From: Pomphorhynchus laevis
Lineage: Eukaryota; Acanthocephala; Palaeacanthocephala; Echinorhynchida; Pomphorhynchidae
Length of the DNA: 64,000 nucleotides
Assembly (NCBI GenBank): GCA_012934845.2
Contig: WNNJ02003693.1
Coordinates: forward strand, 1-64,000
Reading direction: 5' to 3'
Of this stretch, positions 11,839 through 21,916 are shown piece by piece. How positions within the stretch are numbered: position 1 is the stretch's first letter; every line of letters starts with the position of its first letter. Position numbers and translations under genes: made by a program. The notes below the pieces were generated by a model. That model did no database searches, was not told where the DNA came from, and saw nothing but the letters and a program-made list of their open reading frames with translations.

Positions 11839-13653
11839 GTACTTTATTGTAAGTACTTTAATAATCAATTCTTTTTTTAACCAAAAAAAGAATTTTTATT
11901 ATCAAAATAATAAAAATTATTATTATTATAATCAAAATATTTTTTTTTAAACAAATATAGTTATACTATAAATTTTAGTTCATTGAGTTTGCAGGTCGAT
12001 GTCGAGCAGAACGAGGACCGCGAATACACATCGAAATTGAACGAGCCAACTGAATTCCAATCTTTGACCGTAATTTTGTCAATTCTTCTGAGTAGGAATG
12101 ATTGTTTTTTATTGCCATCTTCTGTGCAATTCTCTGAATTAATTGTGCAGATGATTTTACTGCTCCACCGAAACATGATAACACGATAGGTGCGAAATTC
12201 GCCCTCTCTATGGCAGTTACTCTCTCTTGATACTTAGCGAATTTACGTGTTTCGTGATATGTAAAAGCAGCCCCAGCGGATTTCGAAAGGTTGGACGGAG
12301 CGAAAACGTTAAAAACGCAAATCTCAAAAAAAGTTCGCTCCGAACGACTTCCATAAAAACCACAGCAGGCGATATCCAAACGTGCATCATGAGCGCGAGA
12401 TGTAGATATGCGCTCGAAATGAATACTAGAATTTAATGGCAGTAGTGTTGGCTCTTTTTGCACATTATCACATATTTCTGTCAAGGTTTTAGAAAATATA
12501 TCACGAATCGAATCATGTCTTATCGATGAATGACCTCCGGTGGGACAGGTAAGTGAGTGAGCCAGAGAATTATGTTCACCGCAGGGGCAATGAGAGGGCG
12601 CGTCTAGTGGTAGTCTATGATATCGAGCTGCAAGTGCGTCACGAAATTCTACATTGCTAACTCGAGTCCAACGATCACTCGTAGGATATGTGGAGAGCCA
12701 TGACGAGGCACCTTTGACTTGTAGATGTTCCATAATACGTAACAATTTGTCACCAACGTTAGCTACTCGATCTCTAAGCAATGACTTTTGAAGATCAATT
12801 TTTGAAGTGCCTATAAGGGCAATGCTTTTGGCTTGTTCAGTCCTCAAGTGCACACCGTATAAGCCATTTAAATAAGGAGTGCATATATCTTTTGAGTTTT
12901 TAAACTCTTCTACCGCAGTAAAACGTGGGTCAGCAATACCTAGACCACTTAGTCTTATCGGAAGGGTAAATAATGGCCATAAATAATCGTCGTCAGGTAA
13001 TTTCAAATTAAAACGCTCCTCAAAACGCTTCTGAATGGTGTCATAGAGATCATCGAAACTACCAAATGAACAGTTTGTAGTTCTTTGCAAGTGAATCCAT
13101 TTATGCTGAAGCGATCTGGTCATACCAGTATAGCTTATCTGCAAATCAAGAATACCCACGTCAGCAAGACGATTTACTAATGAGCAATAATTAGAGATCT
13201 TTGGTTCCGTAGTTTTATTTATATAATTATCTGTTCCAATTGGAGCACCGAGTACTAATGTGCCATCGACAACAATGTCGATTCCCGTATCATTAAAAAG
13301 TTCGCGGGTACTATCTGCATTTTCGGGACTAGTTAGTAGCACGCATTTGTTGCTGTTGACATGAAATCCGAAAGCACGGCAGTAATCACACAAGAATTTG
13401 AAAGCCTTGTAAATTTGCACAGGTTCGCCGATTAAATTGCCATCATCCGCGTACCAGAATTGGTTGATGTTAGGAAACTCCTCAGTAATGTTCAACAATA
13501 ATGGCAGGGTTGCTACGGCAAAAGCTGGCATAGCAAGTACATCACCTTGCGTAAATCCCTCTTGGGATTTGATGAAACTATCACCAGTTGAAAAATTTGA
13601 AGGGTTATTGTAAAAATTGTGTAGTATAGTAGACATAGAGGGACAAATGCGTG
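11839..13653 (-). mobile_element. 5'-truncated RLE-type LINE nested in a PLE
   Basis: This 1,815-bp minus-strand insertion carries the C-terminal half of one ORF and an AT-rich 3' UTR (11,839-11,974). It lacks everything before the middle of the RT domain, as expected of incomplete target-primed reverse transcription. The 13-bp target duplication is exact, and the ORF is open over 553 codons, so the insertion is relatively young. The encoded endonuclease is of the restriction-like (RLE) type, unlike the APE-type LINEs elsewhere in the window. Confidence 0.8.
11975..13636 (-). CDS. Partial LINE polyprotein: RT C-terminal half, CCHC and RLE endonuclease
   Basis: The open frame encodes 553 residues. 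In order they are: RT motif B region (EGFTQGDVLAMPAFA, about residues 27-41); the catalytic YADD box (QFWYADDGNLIG, about 60-71); the thumb and connection (LSGLGIADPRF); a Cys/His cluster (CPCGEHNSLAHSLTC, about 354-368); and a restriction-like endonuclease core (ARLDIACCGFYG...FFEICVF) ending in a basic tail (CIRGPRSARHR). It resembles a family common in cnidarians and other invertebrates. The exact clade among R2, R4, NeSL, CRE and related lineages is not resolved by eye. The ATG is probably an internal Met of the full protein, because the frame stays open through ICPS upstream to the truncation. The fragment cannot retrotranspose without its N-terminal half. Confidence 0.8.
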   Translation of the reverse strand: MSTILHNFYNNPSNFSTGDSFIKSQEGFTQGDVLAMPAFAVATLPLLLNITEEFPNINQFWYADDGNLIGEPVQIYKAFKFLCDYCRAFGFHVNSNKCVLLTSPENADSTRELFNDTGIDIVVDGTLVLGAPIGTDNYINKTTEPKISNYCSLVNRLADVGILDLQISYTGMTRSLQHKWIHLQRTTNCSFGSFDDLYDTIQKRFEERFNLKLPDDDYLWPLFTLPIRLSGLGIADPRFTAVEEFKNSKDICTPYLNGLYGVHLRTEQAKSIALIGTSKIDLQKSLLRDRVANVGDKLLRIMEHLQVKGASSWLSTYPTSDRWTRVSNVEFRDALAARYHRLPLDAPSHCPCGEHNSLAHSLTCPTGGHSSIRHDSIRDIFSKTLTEICDNVQKEPTLLPLNSSIHFERISTSRAHDARLDIACCGFYGSRSERTFFEICVFNVFAPSNLSKSAGAAFTYHETRKFAKYQERVTAIERANFAPIVLSCFGGAVKSSAQLIQRIAQKMAIKNNHSYSEELTKLRSKIGIQLARSISMCIRGPRSARHRPANSMN

Positions 13654-15556
13654 ATATAATCGTGCAATAAATGTTAATAATAACAATAAAAAATATACAT
13701 TAACCATAAACTTCATTAATAAATGTATAGATAGCATAAATATAGCCGGACTTTTAAATAATTCTAAAAGTAAAGAAATAATAGGATCAGATTTAAGTAA
13801 ATATATTCCTAAAATAAGGTATAAACTCCTACCACCATTAGGACGAAAAATTTGTAATTATAATAAAGAATTAAAATCAATATGTAACGATAATATTAGA
13901 AACATAATGGAAACAGAATGCAATTGTAAAAGTCTTAGTTTTGATAAAAAAAAAGAACATATATGTACCCATAATCTAGAATTAATTAAAAATTGTGAAT
14001 TAAGAAAGCTGCTACCAAAAGGGTATAAATATAGATTAAATAATAACAATGACAAAAATAAAATTTACAATTCGTTATATAATAACTTAAATGATTACTT
14101 TAGTAAGCTGATTAATAGTGAAAGCTCGAATATATCTAAGATAAACATTTGGAAAGATTATATATTTGATAAAATTAAAAATAAAATGAAAATAACAAAC
14201 AATTATAAAAGGAAAGATAAAATTAATAAAGATATGTATAAAGAACTTACTAAATTAAAGGATAACTATATAATAACAACTATTGATAAAGCTAGTAATA
14301 ACTTTGTCTTCATATGCAAAAAGCTTTATTATGATATACTAATGAAAGAGGTTAATTCTAATGATTTAAATGTAAATCCAACATATGAACGTAGTGAGTT
14401 GAGTTTAGAAACAATTATTACAAGTCACTGTTCTATAATGGATAAAAAGGGTATAAAGGTTGAATTAGATAATAAAACTATACCTATATTATATTGGAAT
14501 CCAAAATTACATAAAAATCCAATAAAACCTAGGTTCATATGTAGTGCGTTTAAATGTACATTAAAACCACTTTCTGTCTATGTGAATAAAATACTTAAAG
14601 CAATCAAAGCACACTTTAAAAAATATTGCAAGAAATCGAAATTAATACTGCTATAAACACCATTTCAGTATTAATTCTACAAAAGAATTTTTAGAACACA
14701 CAAAAGGAATAAATTTTCAAAATATAAATACATACGATTTTAGTACGCTTTATACAAATCTAGATTTAGTAGATATTAAAGAAGCGTTAGTAAAATTAAT
14801 TAATCTTATATTCGGAAAAAGATATACATATATATGTTATAATAATTATAACGCCTATCTAGCAAAAATTAAACCATCAAGTAAATATAAATATATGGAT
14901 AAAATTGAATTAATAGAATCCTTAAATATTTTGATAAATCAAAATTATTTAAAAGTAGGGACATCTATATTTAGACAAGTAAAAGGTGTTCCAATGGGTG
15001 GTAATAGTATCTCAATTATAGCTGACTTGTTTTTAAGCTTTATAGAATATGAATTTGTTCATAACTGTGTAAAAACTAAATCTAAACAATAAAAATATAT
15101 GAAATATATGTTTCGAAACATTGATGATATATGTGAATTTAATTCTAATAATTTTTATTCTATTAGTGAACAAATTTATCGAGAAAGCCTTATTCTTAAC
15201 AAAACCAATATTAATGATGAAGAAATATATATCTTGATATGAACATTAAATTAACATTAACTAAAACTACTATTAATTTATATCGTAAAGATGACATATT
15301 TAAATTTACAAGAAACATATTTTTGCATGAGCATTCATGCATACCATATAATATAATACATTAAATAGTGAAATTTTAAGAATTGCAACAATATGTAATG
15401 ATATTGGATTTCTTCAAAATCATTTAAATAATATAATAGATACATATTTTAAACTAGGTTACTATAAAAATAACATCAAGCAGAAAATAGTAAAATATAT
15501 AAATCAACACAATAATATAACGAATAAATTTAAACTGTTAAGTTTAAATAAAAGTG
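13654..15556 (+). mobile_element. Permuted PLE copy 1, reverse transcriptase part
   Basis: After the LINE the PLE resumes with IAGLLNNS and PKIRYKLLPPLG, shared with 39,950-40,060. The frame at 13,907-14,656 carries the RT N-terminal region (ITTIDKASNNFVFICKK; YWNPKLHKNPIKPRF). Downstream frames show motif A (YDFSTLYTNL, about 14,728), motif B (KGVPMGGNSISIIADL, about 14,981) and motif C (RNIDDICEF, about 15,115), then a YRKDDIFKF segment. Frames are interrupted several times and codon use is extremely AT-rich. The RNA-templated DNA synthesis activity is therefore lost in this copy. No GIY-YIG follows the RT, which supports the permuted order. Confidence 0.7.
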
Positions 15557-15557
15557 T

Positions 15558-15592
15558 AAATAAAGGTAAAGGAATGTACTTTACCTTTATTT
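15558..15592. repeat. Perfect 14-bp-arm hairpin between PLE end and LINE A
   Basis: AAATAAAGGTAAAG (15,558-15,571) pairs exactly with 15,579-15,592 around a 7-base loop. 'ctttacctttatt' is then repeated directly twice up to 15,622. The structure lies precisely between the end of recognisable PLE and the start of LINE copy A. Confidence 0.75.
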
Positions 15593-15639
15593 ACTTTACC
15601 TTTATTGTACTTTACCTTTATTACCTCGAAATATACAGG

Positions 15640-16020
15640 AATGTTCACGTGTCTCCAGCCGTTACTCCTAACAGACTGTCGGCTGCCACTGCAGCCATTC
15701 CGGTGAACCGTATATCGGACAAGGATATTATACACCTTCTGGATTCCTACAAAAGATCTACTAAAATGGACATGGAGAAACTTATATCTAGCATGCCTGC
15801 TACACTTTTCACAGCTACTGAAATTTCATCGCCGGTCGTCTCAGTAGCGAAGAAATCGCAGAAAAGAGGTGGAGCCACTCACTCTGTTCCTCCATTGAAG
15901 ATTGGAAAATTACTACAACAGGCCTCCCATAGAAATGAAGATAATGCCCGTGGACAAGTGCACACCTTGGACAGCGCCAGTGGTGGAGGGAATAACCCCT
16001 CCACCCCTGACTCTGTCTAG
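15640..16020 (+). CDS. LINE copy A ORF1 (gag-like) C-terminal fragment
   Basis: The open frame covers the C-terminal third of the LINE ORF1 product, a nucleic-acid-binding gag-like protein that packages LINE RNA. It aligns with copy B around 35,740-35,930: ISDKDIIHLL corresponds to MSNNDILTIL. It ends in a charged, Gly/Ser/Pro-rich tail (GGGNNPSTPDSV) just before the endonuclease ORF. The CCHC knuckles present in copies B and E lie upstream of the truncation and are missing. The ATG near 15,574 belongs to the hairpin-rich junction rather than to the LINE. Confidence 0.55.
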   Translation, partial: NVHVSPAVTPNRLSAATAAIPVNRISDKDIIHLLDSYKRSTKMDMEKLISSMPATLFTATEISSPVVSVAKKSQKRGGATHSVPPLKIGKLLQQASHRNEDNARGQVHTLDSASGGGNNPSTPDSV

Positions 16021-16050
16021 GGATGTGGCAATCCCATACAGCTGACCTAA

Positions 16051-18500
16051 CACAATGCAGAGTACTCGAGAGCCTTTTTCACTGAATATTCTTCAGTGGA
16101 ATTCATGATGAGCTTCTGCCCTTAGACTTTTATCTTATAGAGATGCGGATGTTAAAGTCCTTCAGGAGACGCGGTCTATCCGTATCCCTCAGGACATTAC
16201 TCGATTCATCCCTAAGCACATTTGTTCCCACTAAACTCCGTACATAACCCCTCCTCACTCATCTTCATCTCAAGGACTCTTAACCTTAGTTAAATGCTCT
16301 TTAAGATCCTCCCTCCTTTTAAATTATTCTTGTCCAGCCCTTTCTTGCTTAGTAGTTTCACTCAGTAAGAACGGTAAACGCCTTAGTCTAGCCAATGTCT
16401 ATATCCGTTCAGGAGAGATTCACAAGAACCGTGACCTCGTGGATAGAATTATCAACAGCGGTTACGACATGGTATTAGGTGACTTCAATGACAGAACTGG
16501 TCGTTGGATTAATGACGTACTCCACAGAGCCAGGAACGGTTATCTTATTCATAAACCACCGTCACCCACCTTGCATTGCACATCAACGAATTCACTCCTC
16601 GACCTATTACTGCTCCATGATAAGTGGTTGCTAAAACCCTTCTGTACGGAGCAGTCGCGGCAACATCTGTTTACTTCTCTTGATCTAATTCGCTGGCGGA
16701 TAGAAGAGGATACGTTGGTTCGAAAAAGATTCCACTTTGACCCTATCAGAGTGGCTTTCTTTCAAGCTGCTATCCAACGCTTCCCTCGAATTGGTAATGA
16801 GAGTTTAACCAAATTTAATTCCTACCTCTCCTCGCAAGCCACCACATTGCTTTCTACAACCTATAAAGGTCGTATTTTCAGACACACTCCGACAAATCTA
16901 AAGACCTTATCATATTTGCTCCGTCTCCCCAATCTCTCTGCTTCTGTCAGGCAAGTTATTTATTCTCTCGAATAAATATTGGATCACTAGATATAGGTTC
17001 CAACTGGGTAGAGATAAGGTTAGCATTGCTTCCCTTAATCCATCCCAGTCTTCCTTTTGGAAGATATTCAAGAAGGAGAAGTTTGCTTGTTGGAAGAATA
17101 GGGCTTTGGGCTGGATCGGTAGTATAGGCCTTGATCAAGTTTTGGAGGAGTCACTAGCCCTACACAATTATGGATCGACGCAATCTCCGCAACCAATCCC
17201 GTCCTGGGGAGACTTCAGGAGTAGAGACTTATCTGTCACAGATATTCTCAACGCCTGGGGGCCTCTTCCGGCACCTCCAAATCCGTCGCTCCACTCTCTT
17301 CTCGTGTCTGTCAGCTATTGACAGCCGATCAAAGTGAGGTGGCCGTCACAATGCTATTAGTCACCCCATCCGATGTGGCCGGCATCAACATTAGCAAGAG
17401 AATTTTTTTCCAAAAAAGTATCCGGTCTCTTGTCCTAAAAACCTGAGGCCCATTTCGATTCAAAATTCCCTCGTCTCGATCTACGAAAAAGCGCTTGCGC
17501 GTAGAATCCGCGTTCATCTAAGTAGGCGTAATTTAATCCCACTTGGTTTCCATGGTTTTGTCAAAGGTCGCTCGGTTCATTCAGCAGTTGGTGAAGTGCA
17601 TCGGTTTTGTAAGAAGAACAGTCATCAGCTAGCTGTGGCTGTTTTCCTTGATTTTTCCGCTGCATTTGACCGCATTTCCATTCAATTTGTTATCTCTTCT
17701 CTCAGGTCCCTCGGGTTGCCTGCGAGAATTGTTAACAGGGTAAAGATACTGCTGTACACCAAGCGATTCTTTTATGAAGACGACCCTGATGCGCGTCAGT
17801 CCTACCCTATTACAGGTGTGCCTCAAAGCACCCCTCTCACTTATCTTATTTCTCGCTGCATCCATTGAACTCTTTAAAATATTCAAACGTGGACAACGTC
17901 TAGTGGTATACGCTGATGATACCACATCCCTGTTCTCTGGACGCAGGTGCAAAGACAGTCTCGGACATCAGCCGTTTCTTTTTAAGATTAAAAGACCAGT
18001 TACCCAAGTCCAATCTTATTTTATACTCCGCCAAATCGCAGGTGGTGCTCTTTCATGGCGCCAACGCAACAAATTAAAAGCTTAAGAGATTTGCACTCTC
18101 TGCGCTCTCCTCCATTTTGATAAATCAACCCCTCCCTGTCTTCAAAAGTCGAGTAAAATACCTGGGGTTCACCATTACGGTGAACCCCAGGTATTTCATC
18201 TGCTCATCTCGGTTCACCATTACGGTGAACTGGTCGGCGAAAGCCGACCTAAATAGACTTAAACGTATCCTGAAGAGAGCTAGGTGGGCCCTGAAACGGG
18301 CCCAGCATATGTCATTAATAGGGAAACCCAAGTGCGCCTCTGGGGCACCTGGGCTATCTCGGGATTAGTCTTCTTTTCTAGAGGACGTTCCCCAGAGAAA
18401 AGGCTAAGGTTTCTCAAGCTGCTCATCTCGCGTTTACCCAGCTAGTCCGCTCCGATTGGACTCTTCGGGGGGTGAATGACCCCGGGTGGTTCAGTCGAAG
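16051..18500 (+). pseudogene. LINE copy A ORF2: APE endonuclease and reverse transcriptase
   Basis: Recognisable pieces occur in order across several frames: SLNILQW-type APE start (about 16,080); MVLGDFNDRTGRW (about 16,468); FHFDPIRVAFFQAAIQRFPR; then RT palm motifs FLDFSAAFDRIS (about 17,650), a GVPQ motif (about 17,815) and VVYADDTTSLF (about 17,905). The C-terminal region ends with KRILKRARWALKRAQHMS. This family nicks target DNA with the APE domain and primes reverse transcription there. Many frameshifts make the copy inactive. A local fold-back duplication at 18,156-18,196 is specific to this copy. Confidence 0.7.
18156..18196. repeat. Perfect 18-bp-arm palindrome inside LINE copy A
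   Basis: AAATACCTGGGGTTCACC (18,156-18,173) pairs exactly with 18,179-18,196 across ATTAC. Copies B, C and E have only the short natural quasi-palindrome GGTTCACCgttaCGGTGAAC at this place. Copy A has an extended arm followed by a second copy of the 'ggttcaccattacggtgaac' block, so about 50 bp were gained by strand switching. Confidence 0.85.
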
Positions 18501-18540
18501 GACGACGTGTTAAATTGGCTGTGGGATCGGCGTGTTGGAT

Positions 18541-19760
18541 TGACTCATGACTTTATGTATCGACAATCGAGGAAAGATACATTGCCAAATGTGAGTATAA
18601 GCCTACCGTATGGCTCCGCTATGTGGACGACATATTTTGTGTCTGGGATCACGGTCGTGTGCGCCTTAATCAATTTGTAGATGACCTCAATTCGGAATCG
18701 GAGTTAACTTTCACATTTGTTAAACATCAAGACAATAACGAAATTCAGTTTCGGATGTGGCACTTAATAAAAATAACAAAACACAATGGGAAACTACTGT
18801 ACATCGCAAATTCAAAGAGACAATATCTCTAATACATGCAAGCAGCGCCCATCATCCAAAAATTAAACGCAATTTAATTAGAAATGAGGCAATAAGAGCT
18901 AAGAAAATATGCTCAAATACGATCTCATTCGAGAAATGCTTGCAACAATTATCAGAAGAATTTGTCGACCGTGGTTATTAAACGAAAGTCATAAACCGAC
19001 AATTCCGAGAAGTCAGGATGATGAATAGGGACGAGCTTTCGAAAGGCCGTAATAAAGATAGTGACAGTGTTTCCAACTTGATATTTGATAAACATCCGGA
19101 ATTGACAGGCTACAGTCGGACGTGGATCATGCATATGCGTCTTTGAACCAAGCATCAAATGTGAATATTCAACTTCGGAGAATCGGATTTCACACCACAT
19201 ATAATCTACGAAGATTATTAAATACAAAGAAATCTGAACCAGGTACTAACGCTCAATGTAATGATAAACGGTGCAAATGTTGTTCAAGTATGAATAACAC
19301 AAATCATTTCACAAACACCATAACAGGAATGAATAACTCAGTGAGTGGCAACCACACATGCAAGTCCAAAAACGTTGTGTACCTTTGCCATTGTATGCAG
19401 TGCGACCAATAGTATGTTGGTGAAACATCAAATCAGCTTAACGTTCGTATGAACGGAAGACGAGCCAATATAAAGTCAAAGCATATTGGTCGTGATGACG
19501 CGGCAAACCATCAAATAGAAAACCACGATCATGCTATGAATGTCACAATTTTGCGTGGAGGTTTTAAAACGGTAAATGAAAGAAAAAACAACAAACAGCG
19601 TTGGATAGCACAATTAATGTGTGATAGCGCACTAAACACATTTCACAGATGTCATTTACCGTAAATATAAAAACGCATGAGCATTGAACAGTTTTTTAAA
19701 CAATTGCTGAGGAAGGCATTTTGCCGAAAGCTTCGAATTAATTGAATAATAAATATTTCT
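18541..19760 (+). pseudogene. Canonical PLE, 5'-truncated: RT end plus GIY-YIG endonuclease
   Basis: The copy starts inside the RT just before catalytic motif C (KPTVWLRYVDDIFCVWDHG, about 18,600-18,660). It continues through the thumb region (NEIQF, TVHRKFKETI, SSAHHPKIKRNLIR) and a linker. Next comes a Cys-rich segment (CNDKRCKCCSS, about 19,257), then the nuclease core NVVYLCHCMQC...YVGETSNQ (about 19,372-19,435), ending NKQRWIAQLM and a stop near 19,663. RT-then-GIY-YIG is the classical Penelope order. The copy has several frame breaks. A hammerhead-like core lies about 45 bp after the coding end. Confidence 0.7.
19707..19735 (+). ncRNA. Hammerhead-like core at the 3' end of a PLE
   Basis: CTGAGGA is followed by the stem-loop AGGCATTTTGCC and GAAA, then GCTTCG. 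The hammerhead core needs CUGANGA, a helix II and GAAA, all present here in the right order and spacing. PLEs are known to carry minimal type I hammerheads near their termini. Self-cleavage is inferred only. Confidence 0.5.
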
Positions 19761-19835
19761 TCTTTTTCTGGTGTTCAAATATAAAATTACAATATATAAA
19801 AATATATATACAGATATATATATAGAAAAAAGGGG

Positions 19836-20880
19836 TTGAACTTGGCAATTACCCCTGTAGAATACGATCGATACGAATTAGCCACTGGTATAAGACGTAT
19901 AGCTATGAGCGTCGATGACGGCACAGCTACTCATAGTGCAGCTACTAATTCAATTGGTAAAGGTTTATTTGATAAATACATTATCCCTAAATGTACGAAC
20001 ACTGGTAGATGTAACTTAAGTAAAGAGCATTTAGTAAAATGACATTGATGAACGATGTTGTCATAAAGCCGAGTGACAAAGGTGGTGAAGCGGTTGTGTG
20101 GCAGACTACTGACTATATCAACGAGGCACAACGACAACTGTGTAGTGATGCTTACACATCAGCTACAATAACCGACTTAGAACATGCAACAATGAATGTT
20201 AGTGACCTTATAGAGAAGTAAATCAGCTTACAAGTGATTACACAGGAAACTGGTCGTAACTTGACTGTGAATAAACCAATCGCTAGCAGGTTTTATATGC
20301 TGCCAAAAACTCATAAACCATGCTCGCCATGTCAAGGTAGGCCTATTGTCAGCAACAATGGGACTGCAACTGAGAAACTCAACAGATATATCGATTCGTT
20401 GCTAAAACCATTGTTGAGGACAATTCCTTCACACATTGCTAGTACCAATCAATTTCTAGACCGATTAGATTTCATTAGATCAAACGCTATATTTGATTAC
20501 ACAATCGTTACAGCGGATGTCTGCTCGTTGTACACATCTATTGGACATGAAGATGGCCTTGAGGCACTACGATTTACGATAGAAAATGCAGGATGACCTT
20601 TGAAAATGATAACATTTATATTAGAATCGGTAAAAGTTATTTACCAACAACATTTTCGAATTTAATGATTCATTGTATCGGAAAATTAAAGGTACAGCTA
20701 TGGGCACGCCAATGGCTCCCACATATGCTATAATCTACATGCATGTTTATGAATCTAGAGTCATCGAAAAACTATTTGCAAAGCCTCTATTGTATTCAAG
20801 ATATATCAATGATATTTTCTTTATGTATCCAGATTCAGCAGTAAATATAGTAAACGATGGGTGCAATTTTCCTGTTTTTA
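19836..20880 (+). pseudogene. PLE reverse transcriptase fragment, second family
   Basis: Plus-strand frames give the ordered RT landmarks of a PLE: VVIKPSDKGGEAVVW (about 20,055), FYMLPKTHKPCSPCQGRPIVS (about 20,294), the motif A region TADVCSLYTSI (about 20,511), motif B GTAMGTPMAPTYAII (about 20,692) and a motif C-like RYINDIFFMYPD (about 20,800). The fragment ends in the TA microsatellite and has no GIY-YIG domain attached. It has several frame breaks. It differs from the PLE immediately upstream, so at least two families are adjacent. Confidence 0.7.
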
Positions 20881-20891
20881 TTATTTCTGAA

Positions 20892-20893
<2 letters not shown>

Positions 20894-20984
<91 letters not shown>
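20894..20984. repeat. (TA)n microsatellite, about 90 bp
   Basis: This is an uninterrupted alternating TA tract. It separates the PLE RT fragment from the 367-bp tandem repeat. Long YIYIYI reading frames here are artefacts of the dinucleotide repeat. Confidence 0.95.
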
Positions 20985-20988
<4 letters not shown>

Positions 20989-21810
20989 TTTAGCTCCCGG
21001 AGCACAGTTTTACACATTCTTCGATTAAATTATATAAAACGTATCCGATAAAGGAATCATGTGAGAAAGCAAGCAGCGACAGCAATTAAAATTCCTCCTG
21101 CCGAATAAAATTAGGATGATCCGGAAAGCTCATTGTTAATTTAAAGAGGTGATGCCCATGCTACTACGTTGGCAAATTCTCGGAGATGCCTTTTAAATAT
21201 ATCACAATGCAGCCGAAACGATTGATGGTAGTTCACCCTACTGATGAGTGCTGCCAGCTACCATCAGCTCGTCTGAGAGTGGTATGGAAGTCTGCTCTGC
21301 ATGTAATCGAACTCGAGTTTTTTTTGGCAAAATCTACGATTATGAAACTGAAGCTTTTTAGCTCCCGGAGCACAGTTTTACACATTCTTCGATTAAATTA
21401 TATAAAACGTATCCGATAAAGGAATCCTGTGAGAAAGCAAGCAGCGACAGCAATTAAAATTCCTGCTGCCGAATAAAATTAGGATGATCCGGAAAGCACG
21501 TTGTCAGTTTAAAGAGGCTATGCCCATGCTACTACGTTGGCAAATTCTCGGAAGATGCCTTTTAAATATATCACAATGCAGCCGAAACGACTGATGGTAG
21601 TTCACTCTACTGATGAGTGCTGCCGGCTACCATCAGCTCGTATGAGAGTAATAAGGAAGTCTGCTCTGCATGTAATCGAACTCAAGTTTTTGGCAAAATC
21701 TACGATTATAAATCTGAAGCTTTTTAGCTCCCGGAGCACAATTTTACACATTCTGCGATTAAATTTTAAAAACGTATCTGATAAAGGAATCAAGTGAGAA
21801 ATGCGGCCAT
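20985..21810. repeat. 367-bp tandem repeat, two full units and a partial third
   Basis: The block 'gctcccggagcacagttttacacattc' recurs at 20,993, 21,361 and 21,727, giving a period of 366-368 bp with about 5% divergence. Each full unit contains a 'gcagccgaaacg..tgatggtag' segment, a CTGATGAG box and a 10-bp inverted repeat CTGATGGTAG/CTACCATCAG. Short apparent ORFs recur with the unit and are not supported as genes. Related sequence occurs at about 48,650-48,860 and, inverted, at 59,480-59,665. Confidence 0.85.
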
Positions 21811-21916
21811 AGAGGCCGCATTACGAATGCGGCTCAACGAAAATCGAATTCGATAGACAAATAAATTATCAAACAAACAAAAATATATATATATTATATA
21901 GCAGCTATATATATAT

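Larger units (their letters stand above)
11826..13666. repeat. 13-bp target-site duplication flanking the nested LINE
   Basis: ATATAATCGTGCA is present at 11,826-11,838 and 13,654-13,666, directly bordering the LINE. The uninterrupted relative at about 39,855 has this site once ('ctataatcgtacaataaatg'), which confirms that the copy at 13,654 is a duplication made on insertion. Confidence 0.85.
15624..18540 (+). mobile_element. APE-type LINE copy A, 5'-truncated and dead
   Basis: Order of parts: gag-like ORF1 C-terminal end (to 16,020); apurinic-type endonuclease (about 16,050-16,520, with GDFNDRTGRW); a linker; RT (about 17,540-18,000, with FLDFSAAFDRIS and VVYADDTTSLF); and a C-terminal region (to about 18,480). 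Copies B-E share this layout. ORF2 is broken by many frameshifts. The 3' end stops at 'gtgttggattg', short of the 'gctcagatc' tail seen in B, C and D, and is followed at once by PLE sequence. The family belongs to the APE-type I/Jockey/R1 assemblage; the exact lineage is unresolved. Confidence 0.75.

Noticed and set aside
12227-12436. Plus-strand frames over 11,983-12,436
   Set aside because: They lie opposite the long, motif-rich LINE frame on the minus strand.
20850-21017. Long Tyr/Ile alternating reading frames on both strands
   Set aside because: They are translations of the (TA)n microsatellite and carry no protein signal.
20985-21810. Canonical type I or III hammerhead in the 367-bp unit
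   Set aside because: CTGATGAG is not followed by a closed helix II and GAAA; GAAAC comes before it, and helices I and III do not form convincingly. Kept only as a low-certainty structural observation.
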